This document shows positions 25,254 through 32,199 of a DNA stretch of 44,789 bases, piece after piece. Under the pieces are notes generated by a model, which had not been told where the DNA came from, made no database searches, and saw only the letters and a program-made list of their open reading frames with translations. The DNA comes from Acidimicrobiales bacterium (GTDB lineage Bacteria > Actinomycetota > Acidimicrobiia > Acidimicrobiales > SZUA-35): NCBI GenBank assembly GCA_020630195.1, contig JAHDBV010000031.1, positions 1 to 44,789 of the forward strand. The letters run 5' to 3'. Every line of letters starts with the position of its first letter. Position 1 is the stretch's first letter. The translations under genes and the position numbers were made by a program.

Positions 25254-25546
25254 GGCCGCACCTCGTCGATCAGCCGGTCGAGGCGGACGTCGACGGGGAG
25301 CTCGATCGGTGCGGGTGCGGCGGGTCGGCGGAGGGCGACCGGTGGCGTGGCGAGCCCGGCGGCGGCCAGGGCGGGGAGGTCTGCCCGCAACGTCGAGCCG
25401 ACCGGTCCGACCTGGGCCACGGGGCGACCCCGGGTCGTGACGACCGTCGGTTCGCCGTCGGCCGCCCGTCGGAGGACGTCGGCGAGTTGCGCCCGCAGTT
25501 CGCGTGTCGGGAGGCTCCGTCGGGCGCGGGGTGTCGCATCGCTCAC
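25250..25546 (-). CDS. vapB: Phd/YefM-type antitoxin (VapB)
   Basis: A 98-residue antitoxin. The N-terminal DNA-binding segment LPTRELRAQLADVLRRAADGEPTVVTTRGRPVAQV (described here in part: RELRAQLADVLRRA, then VTTRGRPVA) is the Phd/YefM fold. The Pro/Ala-rich rest ends in VDVRLDRLIDEVRP, the segment expected to bind the toxin. Translation starts at GTG 25546, exactly 6 nt after a TAGGAT -10 box, so the mRNA is probably leaderless. A palindrome overlaps the place where its -35 box should lie, which fits autorepression by the VapBC complex. Confidence 0.8.
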   Translation of the reverse strand: MSDATPRARRSLPTRELRAQLADVLRRAADGEPTVVTTRGRPVAQVGPVGSTLRADLPALAAAGLATPPVALRRPAAPAPIELPVDVRLDRLIDEVRP

Positions 25547-25552
25547 CGCACG

Positions 25553-25585
25553 ATCCTAGATCCCGTGGTCCGAGTGTGTACACAC
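25553..25585 (-). promoter_or_regulatory. vapBC promoter and candidate operator palindrome
   Basis: On the minus strand the -10 box TAGGAT (25553-25558) is 6 nt from the GTG of vapB. About 16 nt upstream of it lies a perfect 12-nt palindrome GTGTGTACACAC (25574-25585), partly repeated as GTGTAC 10 bp further on. The palindrome covers the expected -35 position, which is where toxin-antitoxin repressors usually bind. One helical turn between repeats suggests cooperative binding. Confidence 0.5.
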
Positions 25586-25601
25586 GTGTACGCAAGCCGG
25601 C

Positions 25602-25631
25602 TTGGTCGGAGCCTCCCGTGGGGTCTACGTT
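25602..25631 (+). promoter_or_regulatory. Putative promoter TTGGTC-N18-TACGTT of acyl-CoA dehydrogenase gene
   Basis: TTGGTC (25602-25607) and TACGTT (25626-25631) are spaced 18 nt apart; the ATG follows 7 nt later without a Shine-Dalgarno site. The -35 box is identical to the one before the SDR gene at 7325. Confidence 0.5.
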
Positions 25632-25638
25632 CCGGCAC

Positions 25639-26751
25639 ATGAACTTCGCCTTCACCGAGGAGCAAGAGCAGCTCCGCCAGTTCGTCCGATCCTTCCTCGA
25701 GGAGAAGTCCGCCGAGGACGCCGTCCGGGAACAGATGGAGACCGACAACGGCTACGACGCCGACGTCTGGTCCCAGATGGCCGAGCAGATGGGTCTGCCG
25801 GCCCTCGCCATCCCCGAGGCCTACGGCGGCCAGGGGTACTCCTTCGTCGAGCTCGGCGTGGTCCTCGAGGAGATGGGTCGGGCCCTGCTCTGCGCGCCGT
25901 TCTTCTCCGGTGTGCTCGCCTCGCAGGCCATCCTCGCCTCGGGTGACGAGGCCGCGGCCGCCGCCCACCTCCCGGGTATCGCCTCGGGTGAGACCATCGC
26001 CACGCTCGCCACCACCGAGCCGAACGGCAAGTGGGACACCTCGGGCACCGAGACCACCGCCACGGCCGACGGCGACTCCTGGAGCCTGTCGGGTACCAAG
26101 TCGTTCGTCATCGACGGTCACACCGCCGGGCTGCTGGTCGTGTCGGCCAAGACCGACAACGGCATCTCGCTCTTCGCCGTCGACGCCTCCGGCGACGGTG
26201 TCTCGGCCGAGGCCCTGTCCACCATGGACCAGACCCGCAAGCAGGCCAAGGTCACCCTCGACGGTGCCGCCGGCACGCTGATCGGGGCCGAGGGCTCCGG
26301 CGAGGCCACCCTCGCCACGACCATGGACCTCGCCGCCGTGGCGCTCGCCGCCGAGCAGGTCGGTGGTGCACAGTTCGTGCTCGAGATGGCCGTCCAGTAC
26401 GCCAAGGACCGTGTGCAGTTCGGTCGCCCGATCGGGTCGTTCCAGGCCATCAAGCACAAGTGCGCCGACATGCTGCTCGAGGTCGAGTCGGCCAAGTCCG
26501 CCGCCTACTACGCCCTCTGGTGCGCCGCCGAGATGAACGACGAGCTGCCGTCGGTCGCCTCGCTGGCCAAGGCCTACTGCTCGGACGCCTACTTCCACGC
26601 CGCCGCCGAGAACATCCAGATCCACGGTGGCATCGGGTTCACCTGGGAGCACCCGGCCCACCTGTACTTCAAGCGGGCCAAGAGCTCCGAGCTCATGTTC
26701 GGTGATCCGGCCTACCACCGCGAGCAGCTCGCCCAGCGCATCGGGTTGTGA
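25639..26751 (+). CDS. Acyl-CoA dehydrogenase
   Basis: A 370-residue FAD-dependent acyl-CoA dehydrogenase: MNFAFTEEQEQLRQFVRSFL at the N-terminus, AIPEAYGGQGYSFVE, a middle beta-domain (about 115-230), and the C-terminal helical FAD-contact segments YAKDRVQFGRPIGSFQAIKHK and IQIHGGIGFTWEHPAHLYFKR. The last motif resembles the actinobacterial FadE group that often acts on steroid or branched acyl-CoA, sometimes as one subunit of a heteromer. No partner dehydrogenase or thiolase is nearby, so the pathway is open. The frame is open upstream, but ATG 25639 fits both homology and promoter spacing. Confidence 0.92.
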   Translation: MNFAFTEEQEQLRQFVRSFLEEKSAEDAVREQMETDNGYDADVWSQMAEQMGLPALAIPEAYGGQGYSFVELGVVLEEMGRALLCAPFFSGVLASQAILASGDEAAAAAHLPGIASGETIATLATTEPNGKWDTSGTETTATADGDSWSLSGTKSFVIDGHTAGLLVVSAKTDNGISLFAVDASGDGVSAEALSTMDQTRKQAKVTLDGAAGTLIGAEGSGEATLATTMDLAAVALAAEQVGGAQFVLEMAVQYAKDRVQFGRPIGSFQAIKHKCADMLLEVESAKSAAYYALWCAAEMNDELPSVASLAKAYCSDAYFHAAAENIQIHGGIGFTWEHPAHLYFKRAKSSELMFGDPAYHREQLAQRIGL

Positions 26752-26835
26752 TCCGCCGGGCTCCGGCCCGGACGGCTCCGGCCGGTCGATGATGCTCGAC
26801 GGGCATCACCCGATCGGCAGCGAATCTCGTCGGAG

Positions 26836-26879
26836 ATCCCCGCGGCGGCGGGTGCTGAGGCACCCGGCTTCGCGGGGAT
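26836..26879 (+). terminator. Strong two-part hairpin after acyl-CoA dehydrogenase gene
   Basis: An outer stem of 9 bp (ATCCCCGCG / CGCGGGGAT) encloses an inner stem of 7 bp (CGGGTGC / GCACCCG) with a TGAG loop; the strand continues TTTCC. Placed 85 nt after the stop codon, it is a good intrinsic-type terminator despite the short U-run. Confidence 0.7.
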
Positions 26880-26893
26880 TTCCGCGGATGGCC

Positions 26894-26899
26894 TAGCCT
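26894..26899 (+). promoter_or_regulatory. Putative -10 box (TAGCCT)
   Basis: TAGCCT is followed by 6 nt and the GTG of the next gene, the spacing expected for a leaderless transcript. Confidence 0.45.
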
Positions 26900-26905
26900 C
26901 CGGGG

Positions 26906-27415
26906 GTGATCTGGATCGCCGTCGCCGTCGCCGCCGTGCTGGTGGTGCTCATCGGACTCTGGAGTGTGGGTTGGGCGGTCGGCAAGACCCGCGAGATCCC
27001 GCCCCAGATCGTCGTCGACGTCCACGAGGCGATCGACTTCTGCGCCGAGGCGTTGCCGCTCGAGGTCACCTCGGTCCTGAGCTACGACGAGCTGCGTGTC
27101 CTGCTCCGCCTCCATCTCGAGTGGATCCAGGCCTATCACTACACCCCGGACCATCTGGCGTCGGGGCCGATCGTCTACGAGCAGTTCGATGCGCTCGACT
27201 ACGTGATGGAGCGCTGCGACCTGCTGCGCTTCGAGGTCGAGCGGGACCACGTCGCCGAGGTCATCGCCGCCCATGACGCCTACCTCCAGGTGATGGGCGC
27301 CCTCCACATCGAGGACCCCGACCTGGTGGCCAGGGACCTCGGCGACCTGGGTGCGCTCGGCACCGAGGTGCAGGCCGCCCTCGAGCAGGGCGAGGCCGAC
27401 GACGCCGCCGAGTGA
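26906..27415 (+). CDS. Single-pass membrane protein of unknown function
   Basis: Not recognised. The 169-residue protein starts with one transmembrane helix (about residues 2-27: VAVAAVLVVLIGLWSVGWAV), followed by a soluble, acidic and mainly helical domain with two cysteines (about 46 and 103) and the segment LRLHLEWIQAYHY. The C-terminus is Asp/Glu/Ala-rich. It stands between two strong terminators, so it is probably a single-gene transcript. The GTG start is fixed by the -10 box 6 nt before it. Confidence 0.6.
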   Translation: MIWIAVAVAAVLVVLIGLWSVGWAVGKTREIPPQIVVDVHEAIDFCAEALPLEVTSVLSYDELRVLLRLHLEWIQAYHYTPDHLASGPIVYEQFDALDYVMERCDLLRFEVERDHVAEVIAAHDAYLQVMGALHIEDPDLVARDLGDLGALGTEVQAALEQGEADDAAE

Positions 27416-27469
27416 GTCGGCAAACCGTTTCACCCCCGCCCCGACGGTCTGCCACACTGGTGGGACCAG

Positions 27470-27485
27470 AGAAAGGAGGTGATCC
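27470..27485 (+). promoter_or_regulatory. Ultra-long Shine-Dalgarno: 16-nt complement of the 16S rRNA 3' end
   Basis: AGAAAGGAGGTGATCC is the exact complement of the last 16 nt of bacterial 16S rRNA (GGATCACCTCCTTTCT). Ordinary Shine-Dalgarno sites match 4-7 nt. It stands 4-8 nt before TTG 27489 and ATG 27493. It could be a very strong ribosome-binding site or a sequence that ties up the anti-Shine-Dalgarno tail. Confidence 0.65.
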
Positions 27486-27492
27486 GAGTTGA

Positions 27493-27597
27493 ATGACAGT
27501 TCTTACGGGATCCTGGAGGTGGCTGGCCGCTGAGGCGGAGCCGCTGGACCGCTGGCGTTGTTCAGCCGGTCACCCCTTTGCACCTCGGCGGGTTTGA
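27493..27597 (+). CDS. Small ORF of 34 codons behind an extended Shine-Dalgarno site
   Basis: ATG 27493 opens a 34-codon frame that begins MTVLTGSWRWLAAEAEPLDR and ends with a basic FAPRRV. It has three Trp residues and one Cys and matches no family I know. A TTG at 27489 in another frame would give a competing 14-residue peptide (NDSSYGILEVAGR after the initiator) ending at 27533; that start has the better distance from AAAGGAGG. The unusual ribosome site is the main evidence for translation. The peptide could be a leader or regulatory peptide, or the RNA could act on its own. Confidence 0.4.
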   Translation: MTVLTGSWRWLAAEAEPLDRWRCSAGHPFAPRRV

Positions 27598-27651
27598 TCC
27601 CGACCCCTCCCACGGTGGAGGTGCGAGGCCCAGCAAACAAGTCTGTGGGAC

Positions 27652-27683
27652 GAACGCCCGGGAGCTTCGGCTCCCGGGCGTTC
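27652..27683 (+). terminator. Perfect 14-bp hairpin with TTCG loop
   Basis: GAACGCCCGGGAGC and GCTCCCGGGCGTTC pair without mismatch around a TTCG tetraloop, followed by TACGTTCC. It ends the small-ORF/RNA transcription unit and insulates the next gene, whose -10 box starts 21 nt later. Confidence 0.8.
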
Positions 27684-27703
27684 TACGTTCCGGGGCGGGC
27701 GGC

Positions 27704-27709
27704 TAGGTT
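27704..27709 (+). promoter_or_regulatory. Putative -10 box (TAGGTT)
   Basis: TAGGTT lies 6 nt before GTG 27716. It follows the TTCG hairpin and no Shine-Dalgarno site is present, so a leaderless start is likely. Confidence 0.45.
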
Positions 27710-27715
27710 GAGCCC

Positions 27716-27916
27716 GTGGAACGCCCTTCGCAGTTCGAACACCACCGCTGGGTCGGCGACAAGCGCACCCGGGTCGTGTACGACGTCGACGCCCTGACCG
27801 ACACCGAGCTCATGGACGAGCTGCTCGCCTCGAAGCAGTTCCTCTGCTTCGGGCCCGACACGCTCGCCGAGGCGAGGAACCGCGGCTACCGGGCCTACCG
27901 GGGCACCGGAGCCTGA
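27716..27916 (+). CDS. Small hypothetical protein (66 aa)
   Basis: Not recognised. The product is short, charged and soluble: an N-terminal RWVGDKRTRVVYDVD segment, probably beta strands, then the helix-like LTDTELMDELLASKQF and a basic end. A single cysteine is present. It is followed after 7 nt by an alpha/beta-hydrolase-fold gene, so the two form an operon. The GTG start is supported by the -10 box 6 nt upstream. Confidence 0.6.
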   Translation: MERPSQFEHHRWVGDKRTRVVYDVDALTDTELMDELLASKQFLCFGPDTLAEARNRGYRAYRGTGA

Positions 27917-27923
27917 CACCGGA

Positions 27924-28661
27924 GTGGACATCGCCGAGGTCGACCCGCAGCTGACCCTCGTCACCCCGCCGTCGGTGGGCCCGCGCCGACCCGGCGTCGT
28001 GCTGATGCACGCCATGCCGACCGGCCTCATCCCGGCGTCGCACGTCGGCACGGATCTGCCCGAGCTCTGCGAGCGGATCGCCACCGAGATGGGCTTCTTC
28101 GCGTGCACCGGCCCGTTCCGGGGCACGTCGACCCGGGAGGGACAGTTCAGCCTCGCCGGCTGGGTCGACGACGGTGTGGCCATGGTCGAGGCCTTCCGTC
28201 GTGTCGTCCAACCGGACGACCTCTGGCTCGTCGGCTTCGGCACCGGTGGGGCGGTGGCCGCCTCGGTGGCCCTCGCCGTCGACGGTGTGCGGGGCATCGC
28301 CCTGATCGGCACCCCGTCCGACTTCGCGAACCTGCCCGTCGAACCCGAGAAGCTGCTCCGCTACGCCCGTCGCCGGCGGTTGATCACCGACGAGTCGTAC
28401 CCCGCCAACCCGCAGGCGTGGCAGGAGGAGTTCCAGGCGATCACGGCCTCGAGTGCCGTCGAGCAACTCGGCGACCGGGAACTGCTCGTGCTGCACGGTG
28501 CGGATGATGACGTGGTGCCCCAACTCGACGCCCGGTTGCTCGCCGAGCTCCACGGCGATGCCGAGCTCCGCATCCTCGCCGGGGCGGGCCATCAGCTCCG
28601 CCACGACCCGAGGGCCATGGCCGTGCTCCTCGGTTGGCTCGACCGCCAGCGCTACCGCTGA
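27924..28661 (+). CDS. Alpha/beta-hydrolase-fold protein lacking the nucleophile serine
   Basis: A 245-residue protein with an alpha/beta-hydrolase layout: an early strand followed by HAMPTGL, a nucleophile-elbow region LWLVGFGTGGAVAAS (about residues 94-108), a late acid in LHGADDDVV (about 194) and a C-terminal histidine in AGAGHQL (about 220). The elbow reads GFGTG instead of GxSxG, so the Ser/Cys/Asp nucleophile is glycine. Catalysis of the usual type is therefore unlikely; it may be a binding or scaffold protein. The GTG start follows the 66-aa gene by 7 nt. Confidence 0.72.
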   Translation: MDIAEVDPQLTLVTPPSVGPRRPGVVLMHAMPTGLIPASHVGTDLPELCERIATEMGFFACTGPFRGTSTREGQFSLAGWVDDGVAMVEAFRRVVQPDDLWLVGFGTGGAVAASVALAVDGVRGIALIGTPSDFANLPVEPEKLLRYARRRRLITDESYPANPQAWQEEFQAITASSAVEQLGDRELLVLHGADDDVVPQLDARLLAELHGDAELRILAGAGHQLRHDPRAMAVLLGWLDRQRYR

Positions 28662-28777
28662 GCCACGGGGGCGGGGCGCGCACTCGCCTCGCCCGGTCGT
28701 CCGGCCCCGCCCACTGGGCGGCATATCCCGTCTCCGGGCGAGTGGGTCGACTCTCCGGGCGCCCGTCGCGCGTCGGC

Positions 28778-28783
28778 CATCCT
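28778..28783 (+). promoter_or_regulatory. Putative -10 box (CATCCT)
   Basis: CATCCT sits 7 nt before ATG 28791 at the end of a 129-nt non-coding gap. The first base differs from TANNNT, but the position matches the other leaderless starts here. Confidence 0.3.
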
Positions 28784-28790
28784 CGATCGG

Positions 28791-31547
28791 ATGGGTCGAG
28801 ACCGAGTGTTGCGACGAGTGGTGACGGTGGTGGGCGTGCTCGCCACCCTGATGGTGTCGACGGGAGCGCCCGCCGCCGCCGACGTGGTGCCGGGAGGCAT
28901 CACCGAGAGTGTGGTGCTCGATGGGCTCACCCAGCCGACGGGTGTCGCCTTCGCCCCCGACGGCACGGTGTTCATCACCGAGAAGGCCGGACGGATCAAG
29001 ACCATCGACGGCATCGGAGACACCACCCCCTCGCTGGTGCTCGACCTGCGGACCCGCGTGCACAACAACGGCGACCGCGGCCTGATGTCCATCGCCGTCC
29101 ACCCCGACTGGCCCGCCGAGCGCAGTGTCTTCGTCGCCTACGCCCACGATCGGTTGCCGAGCGGCGGCCCGATTCCGGCCTACGGCAACGGTGGGAACTA
29201 CGACCCGTGCCCCAACGCCGCCTCCACCGGCTGCCCCGCCCGTTCGGTCGTGAGTCGGATCGATCTGTCGGGTGCCCCGACCGAGACGGTGCTCTTCGAC
29301 GGGCACTGCCAGCAGTTCCCGTTCCACTCCATCGGTGACCTCGGCTTCGACGCCGCCGGCAACCTCCTCGTGTCCTTCGGCGACGGCTCCACCGGCTCCT
29401 TCGTCGAGTACGGACAGCGGGGCAACATCTGTGGCGACCCGCCCGGGGCCGTCGGCCAGAACCTCTCCGCGCCGACGACCGAAGGCGGCCAGGCCCGTTC
29501 GCTCGATCTGCTGACCCGCAACGACCCCACGGGCCCGCACGGCGCGCTGCTGCGGGTGGATCCCGACGACTTCTCACCCGTCGCGTCGAACCCGCTGATC
29601 GGTGACGGCGAGACCATGGCCGAGCGCATGCTGGCGATCGGGTTCCGGAACCCCTTCCGCTTCGCGATCGACCCCGCGTCGGACCGGGTGTTCGTCGGCA
29701 ACGTCGGCGGGGCCGGTTTCGAGGAGATCCAGGAGGTCCGGACGAACTCGCCGACGATCACGAATGGCGGCTGGCCCTGTTACGAGGGGCCCGGCACGAC
29801 GAAGAACACGTTCTGGCTCCAGACCGATCTCTGCAACGACCTCATCGCCGCCGGCGACCACGACGCACCGCTGTTCTCCTACACCCGACCCGACCCGGTC
29901 GTGCCGGGCGGCTCCTGCCCGACCGGGGGGCTGTCGATCTCGGGCCTCGCCGTGAACCGCGCCGGCTTCGGGCCGGCCTCGCTCCACGGCGCGCTGTTCT
30001 TCACCGACTACACCCGGGACTGCATCTGGTACCTGCCGGCCGCGCCCGGCGGCGGGGTGCAGGCCGGCCAGCCGACGCTGTTCGCCTCGGATGCGGGCCT
30101 GCTCGTCGACCTGGAGTTCGGCCCCGACGGCGACCTCTACGGACTCGACATCGCCGGGCGTCTCGTCCGGTACTCCGACGGCGACGAGGCCGCGCCGCCG
30201 GTGGCCCGCATCGAGGCGTCGACACCGGGTGGCCCGGCCCCGTTGACGGTCACCTTCGACGGGCGGGCCAGCTCCGACCCGAACGGCGACACCCTGCGCT
30301 ATCGGTGGGACATCGGCAACGACGGCACGATCGACGGCACCGCCAACACCATCACGACGACCTTCGACGACGACGGTGTCGTCGAGGTCCGGCTGCTCGT
30401 GCTCGACGAGGGCGACCTGAGCGACGACGCCGTCACCTCGGTGGTCGTGGGCAACGCGGCACCGGAGGCGACGATCGTGCAACCCGCCGCCACGGACACC
30501 TTCGCCGTCGGTGACGACGTCTCGGTCGCGGCGGCCCCGGTCGCCGGACTCCCGAACGACGCCTACGCCTGGGAGCTGATCCTGCACCACTGCATCCCCG
30601 GCGGTGGTTGTCACACCCATGGGCTCGATGGGCGGATCGGGCGAACGGCGACCTTCGAGATGCCCGACCACGAGTGGCCCTCCGAGGTCGAGATGCGGCT
30701 CACGGTGACCCGGGACGGATTGTCGTCGACCGACACCCGCACCGTCGGCTACCGCACGACCGAGCTCCACCTCTGGTCCGAGCCGTGGGGTGCCGAGATC
30801 CAGGTCGGCTCGACCGCCGAGACCACACCCTTCTCTCGGACCGTCGCCGTCGGTGCGACCACGTCGGTGTCGATCGAGTCGACCCAGGTGATCCGGGGCG
30901 AGACGGTCGAGTTCAGCTGGTGGCGGTCGCAGGGCCTGCTCCTCAGCGCCCTGCCCGGCATCGAGCTCGTGATCGACCGGCCGACGAACCTCACCGCGTT
31001 GTTCGACGCCACGCCGCCGCCCGGCGGTGACTGCCGGGCCACCGCGGTCGGCAGCGCCGCGGCCCTGACCTGGGACGCCGTGCCCGGTGCCTCGGACTAC
31101 CGGATCTTCCGGCAGGTGAACGACGGCACCCGTTGGTGGCGGGGTCGGGTGAGCACGACCTCGTTCGACGACATCCTCCGGAGCCCGGTCGGCACGACAC
31201 ATGCCTACGAGGTCGAAGCCCGTGTCGGTGGTGTCTGGGGCGCCCCCATCGTGTGTGCGCCGGTGCTCGTCAGCGGTGGTGACGGTGGAGGCGACGGCCG
31301 CTGTTGGGTCGACGCCGACGGTGCCGACGCCCTGGTCCGCTGGAGCCTCGCCGACGCCGACGAGGTCCGCATCTTCCGCTCGCCCGACGGTGCGGGCCCC
31401 TACTGGCGGGGCCGCGTCGCCGCGGATGCCGAGTTCCGCGATCCGCTCCGGGACGGGCCCACGTTCCGCTACGAGATCGACTGGCGGCAGGGCGGGGGAG
31501 CGTGGTCCGACCGGATCGACTGCACCCCGGTGATCGCCGCGCCGTAG
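28791..31547 (+). CDS. Secreted PQQ-type glucose/sorbosone dehydrogenase with PKD and C-terminal repeat modules
   Basis: A 918-residue exported protein. A Sec signal (about 1-32, ending APAAA) is followed by a six-bladed propeller of the soluble glucose dehydrogenase/sorbosone dehydrogenase family (about 38-465): LDGLTQPTGVAFAPDGTVFI, GDRGLMSIAVHPDW, IGFRNPFRFAIDP, NVGGAGFEEI. A PKD domain follows (about 475-555: DGRASSDPNGDTLRYRWDIG), then an unassigned stretch and two related Fn3-like modules near the end that share RIFR...WWRGRVS / RIFR...YWRGRVA. It probably oxidises sugars or sugar alcohols outside the cell, with the extra modules binding carbohydrate or surface. PQQ dependence is inferred from the family. 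Confidence 0.83.
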   Translation: MGRDRVLRRVVTVVGVLATLMVSTGAPAAADVVPGGITESVVLDGLTQPTGVAFAPDGTVFITEKAGRIKTIDGIGDTTPSLVLDLRTRVHNNGDRGLMSIAVHPDWPAERSVFVAYAHDRLPSGGPIPAYGNGGNYDPCPNAASTGCPARSVVSRIDLSGAPTETVLFDGHCQQFPFHSIGDLGFDAAGNLLVSFGDGSTGSFVEYGQRGNICGDPPGAVGQNLSAPTTEGGQARSLDLLTRNDPTGPHGALLRVDPDDFSPVASNPLIGDGETMAERMLAIGFRNPFRFAIDPASDRVFVGNVGGAGFEEIQEVRTNSPTITNGGWPCYEGPGTTKNTFWLQTDLCNDLIAAGDHDAPLFSYTRPDPVVPGGSCPTGGLSISGLAVNRAGFGPASLHGALFFTDYTRDCIWYLPAAPGGGVQAGQPTLFASDAGLLVDLEFGPDGDLYGLDIAGRLVRYSDGDEAAPPVARIEASTPGGPAPLTVTFDGRASSDPNGDTLRYRWDIGNDGTIDGTANTITTTFDDDGVVEVRLLVLDEGDLSDDAVTSVVVGNAAPEATIVQPAATDTFAVGDDVSVAAAPVAGLPNDAYAWELILHHCIPGGGCHTHGLDGRIGRTATFEMPDHEWPSEVEMRLTVTRDGLSSTDTRTVGYRTTELHLWSEPWGAEIQVGSTAETTPFSRTVAVGATTSVSIESTQVIRGETVEFSWWRSQGLLLSALPGIELVIDRPTNLTALFDATPPPGGDCRATAVGSAAALTWDAVPGASDYRIFRQVNDGTRWWRGRVSTTSFDDILRSPVGTTHAYEVEARVGGVWGAPIVCAPVLVSGGDGGGDGRCWVDADGADALVRWSLADADEVRIFRSPDGAGPYWRGRVAADAEFRDPLRDGPTFRYEIDWRQGGGAWSDRIDCTPVIAAP

Positions 31548-31568
31548 CCCGGAGCGGCCCGGCGTCGC

Positions 31569-32156
31569 TCAGCGCGGCGCCGGGGGGTCCTGCTTGCCGA
31601 GCCCGGCGTCGGTCTGGCGCTTCTTCCAGGCCCGCACCTCGGCGAGTGCCTCCGGTGAGGCGACATCCGCGATCGAGCGTGGCTCGTCGTCCGAGAACGG
31701 CGCAGCGGCGCGTTCCCAGTGCTCGAAGGTGTGGTCGTAGCGCTTCACCAGTGCGGCGAGGGTGATCTTCGCCTTCTCGTCGCCGAAGCCGGGCAGGGCC
31801 TTCAGACGCCGCTTCACCGCCATCGCGTCGGTCTGGTCCCGCCACACCGCCTCGGCGTCGCCGTCGTGTTCGTCGACGAGGAACGTGGCCAGCTTGTGGA
31901 TCCGCTCGGCCATCGAACGGTGATAGCGGTGGACGGCGGGCACCTCGGCCGAGACGGCTCGGAGCTCCTCGAGGTCGAGCGCCGCGATCGAGTCCGGCGA
32001 GATCGGGGCATCGAGGCGATCGCCGAGTGTCTTCGGGCCGGCGAACGCCCACTCCATCGGGATCTGCTGATCGAGGATCATCGCGACCAGGAACGCGAAC
32101 GCACTCCCGTTGACCACGCGATCGGCCTCGCCGTCGTCGGTGAAGTGCACGCCCAT
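31569..32156 (-). CDS. HhH-GPD superfamily protein (TIGR03252-like)
   Basis: A 195-residue relative of helix-hairpin-helix DNA glycosylases. The hairpin motif is visible as KALPGFGDEKAKITLAALVKRYD (in part: LPGFGDEKAK) at about residue 125, but a clear catalytic GPD aspartate/lysine arrangement is not. The N-terminal half (LVAMILDQQIPMEWAFAGPKTL) matches the actinobacterial family annotated as HhH-GPD-type base excision repair protein. DNA-repair activity is therefore probable but unproven. ATG 32156 is chosen because the homologous part begins there and CATGCT lies 6 nt upstream. Confidence 0.72.
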   Translation of the reverse strand: MGVHFTDDGEADRVVNGSAFAFLVAMILDQQIPMEWAFAGPKTLGDRLDAPISPDSIAALDLEELRAVSAEVPAVHRYHRSMAERIHKLATFLVDEHDGDAEAVWRDQTDAMAVKRRLKALPGFGDEKAKITLAALVKRYDHTFEHWERAAAPFSDDEPRSIADVASPEALAEVRAWKKRQTDAGLGKQDPPAPR

Positions 32157-32199
32157 GTCCCCAGCATGCCGCCGGGACGATCCGATGTGGACGGCCGGC

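Noticed and set aside
25250-25546. vapB region as a phage or mobile island border
   Set aside because: Base composition equals the surroundings and no integrase, att-like repeat or transposase is present.
27470-27485. Remnant of a 16S rRNA gene
   Set aside because: Only the last 16 nt match, in antisense, with no helix 45 sequence beside it; a functional complement is the better reading.
27588-27603. T-arm-like GGGTTTGATCCC suggesting a tRNA
   Set aside because: No acceptor, D or anticodon arm fits around it and the GTTC consensus is broken.
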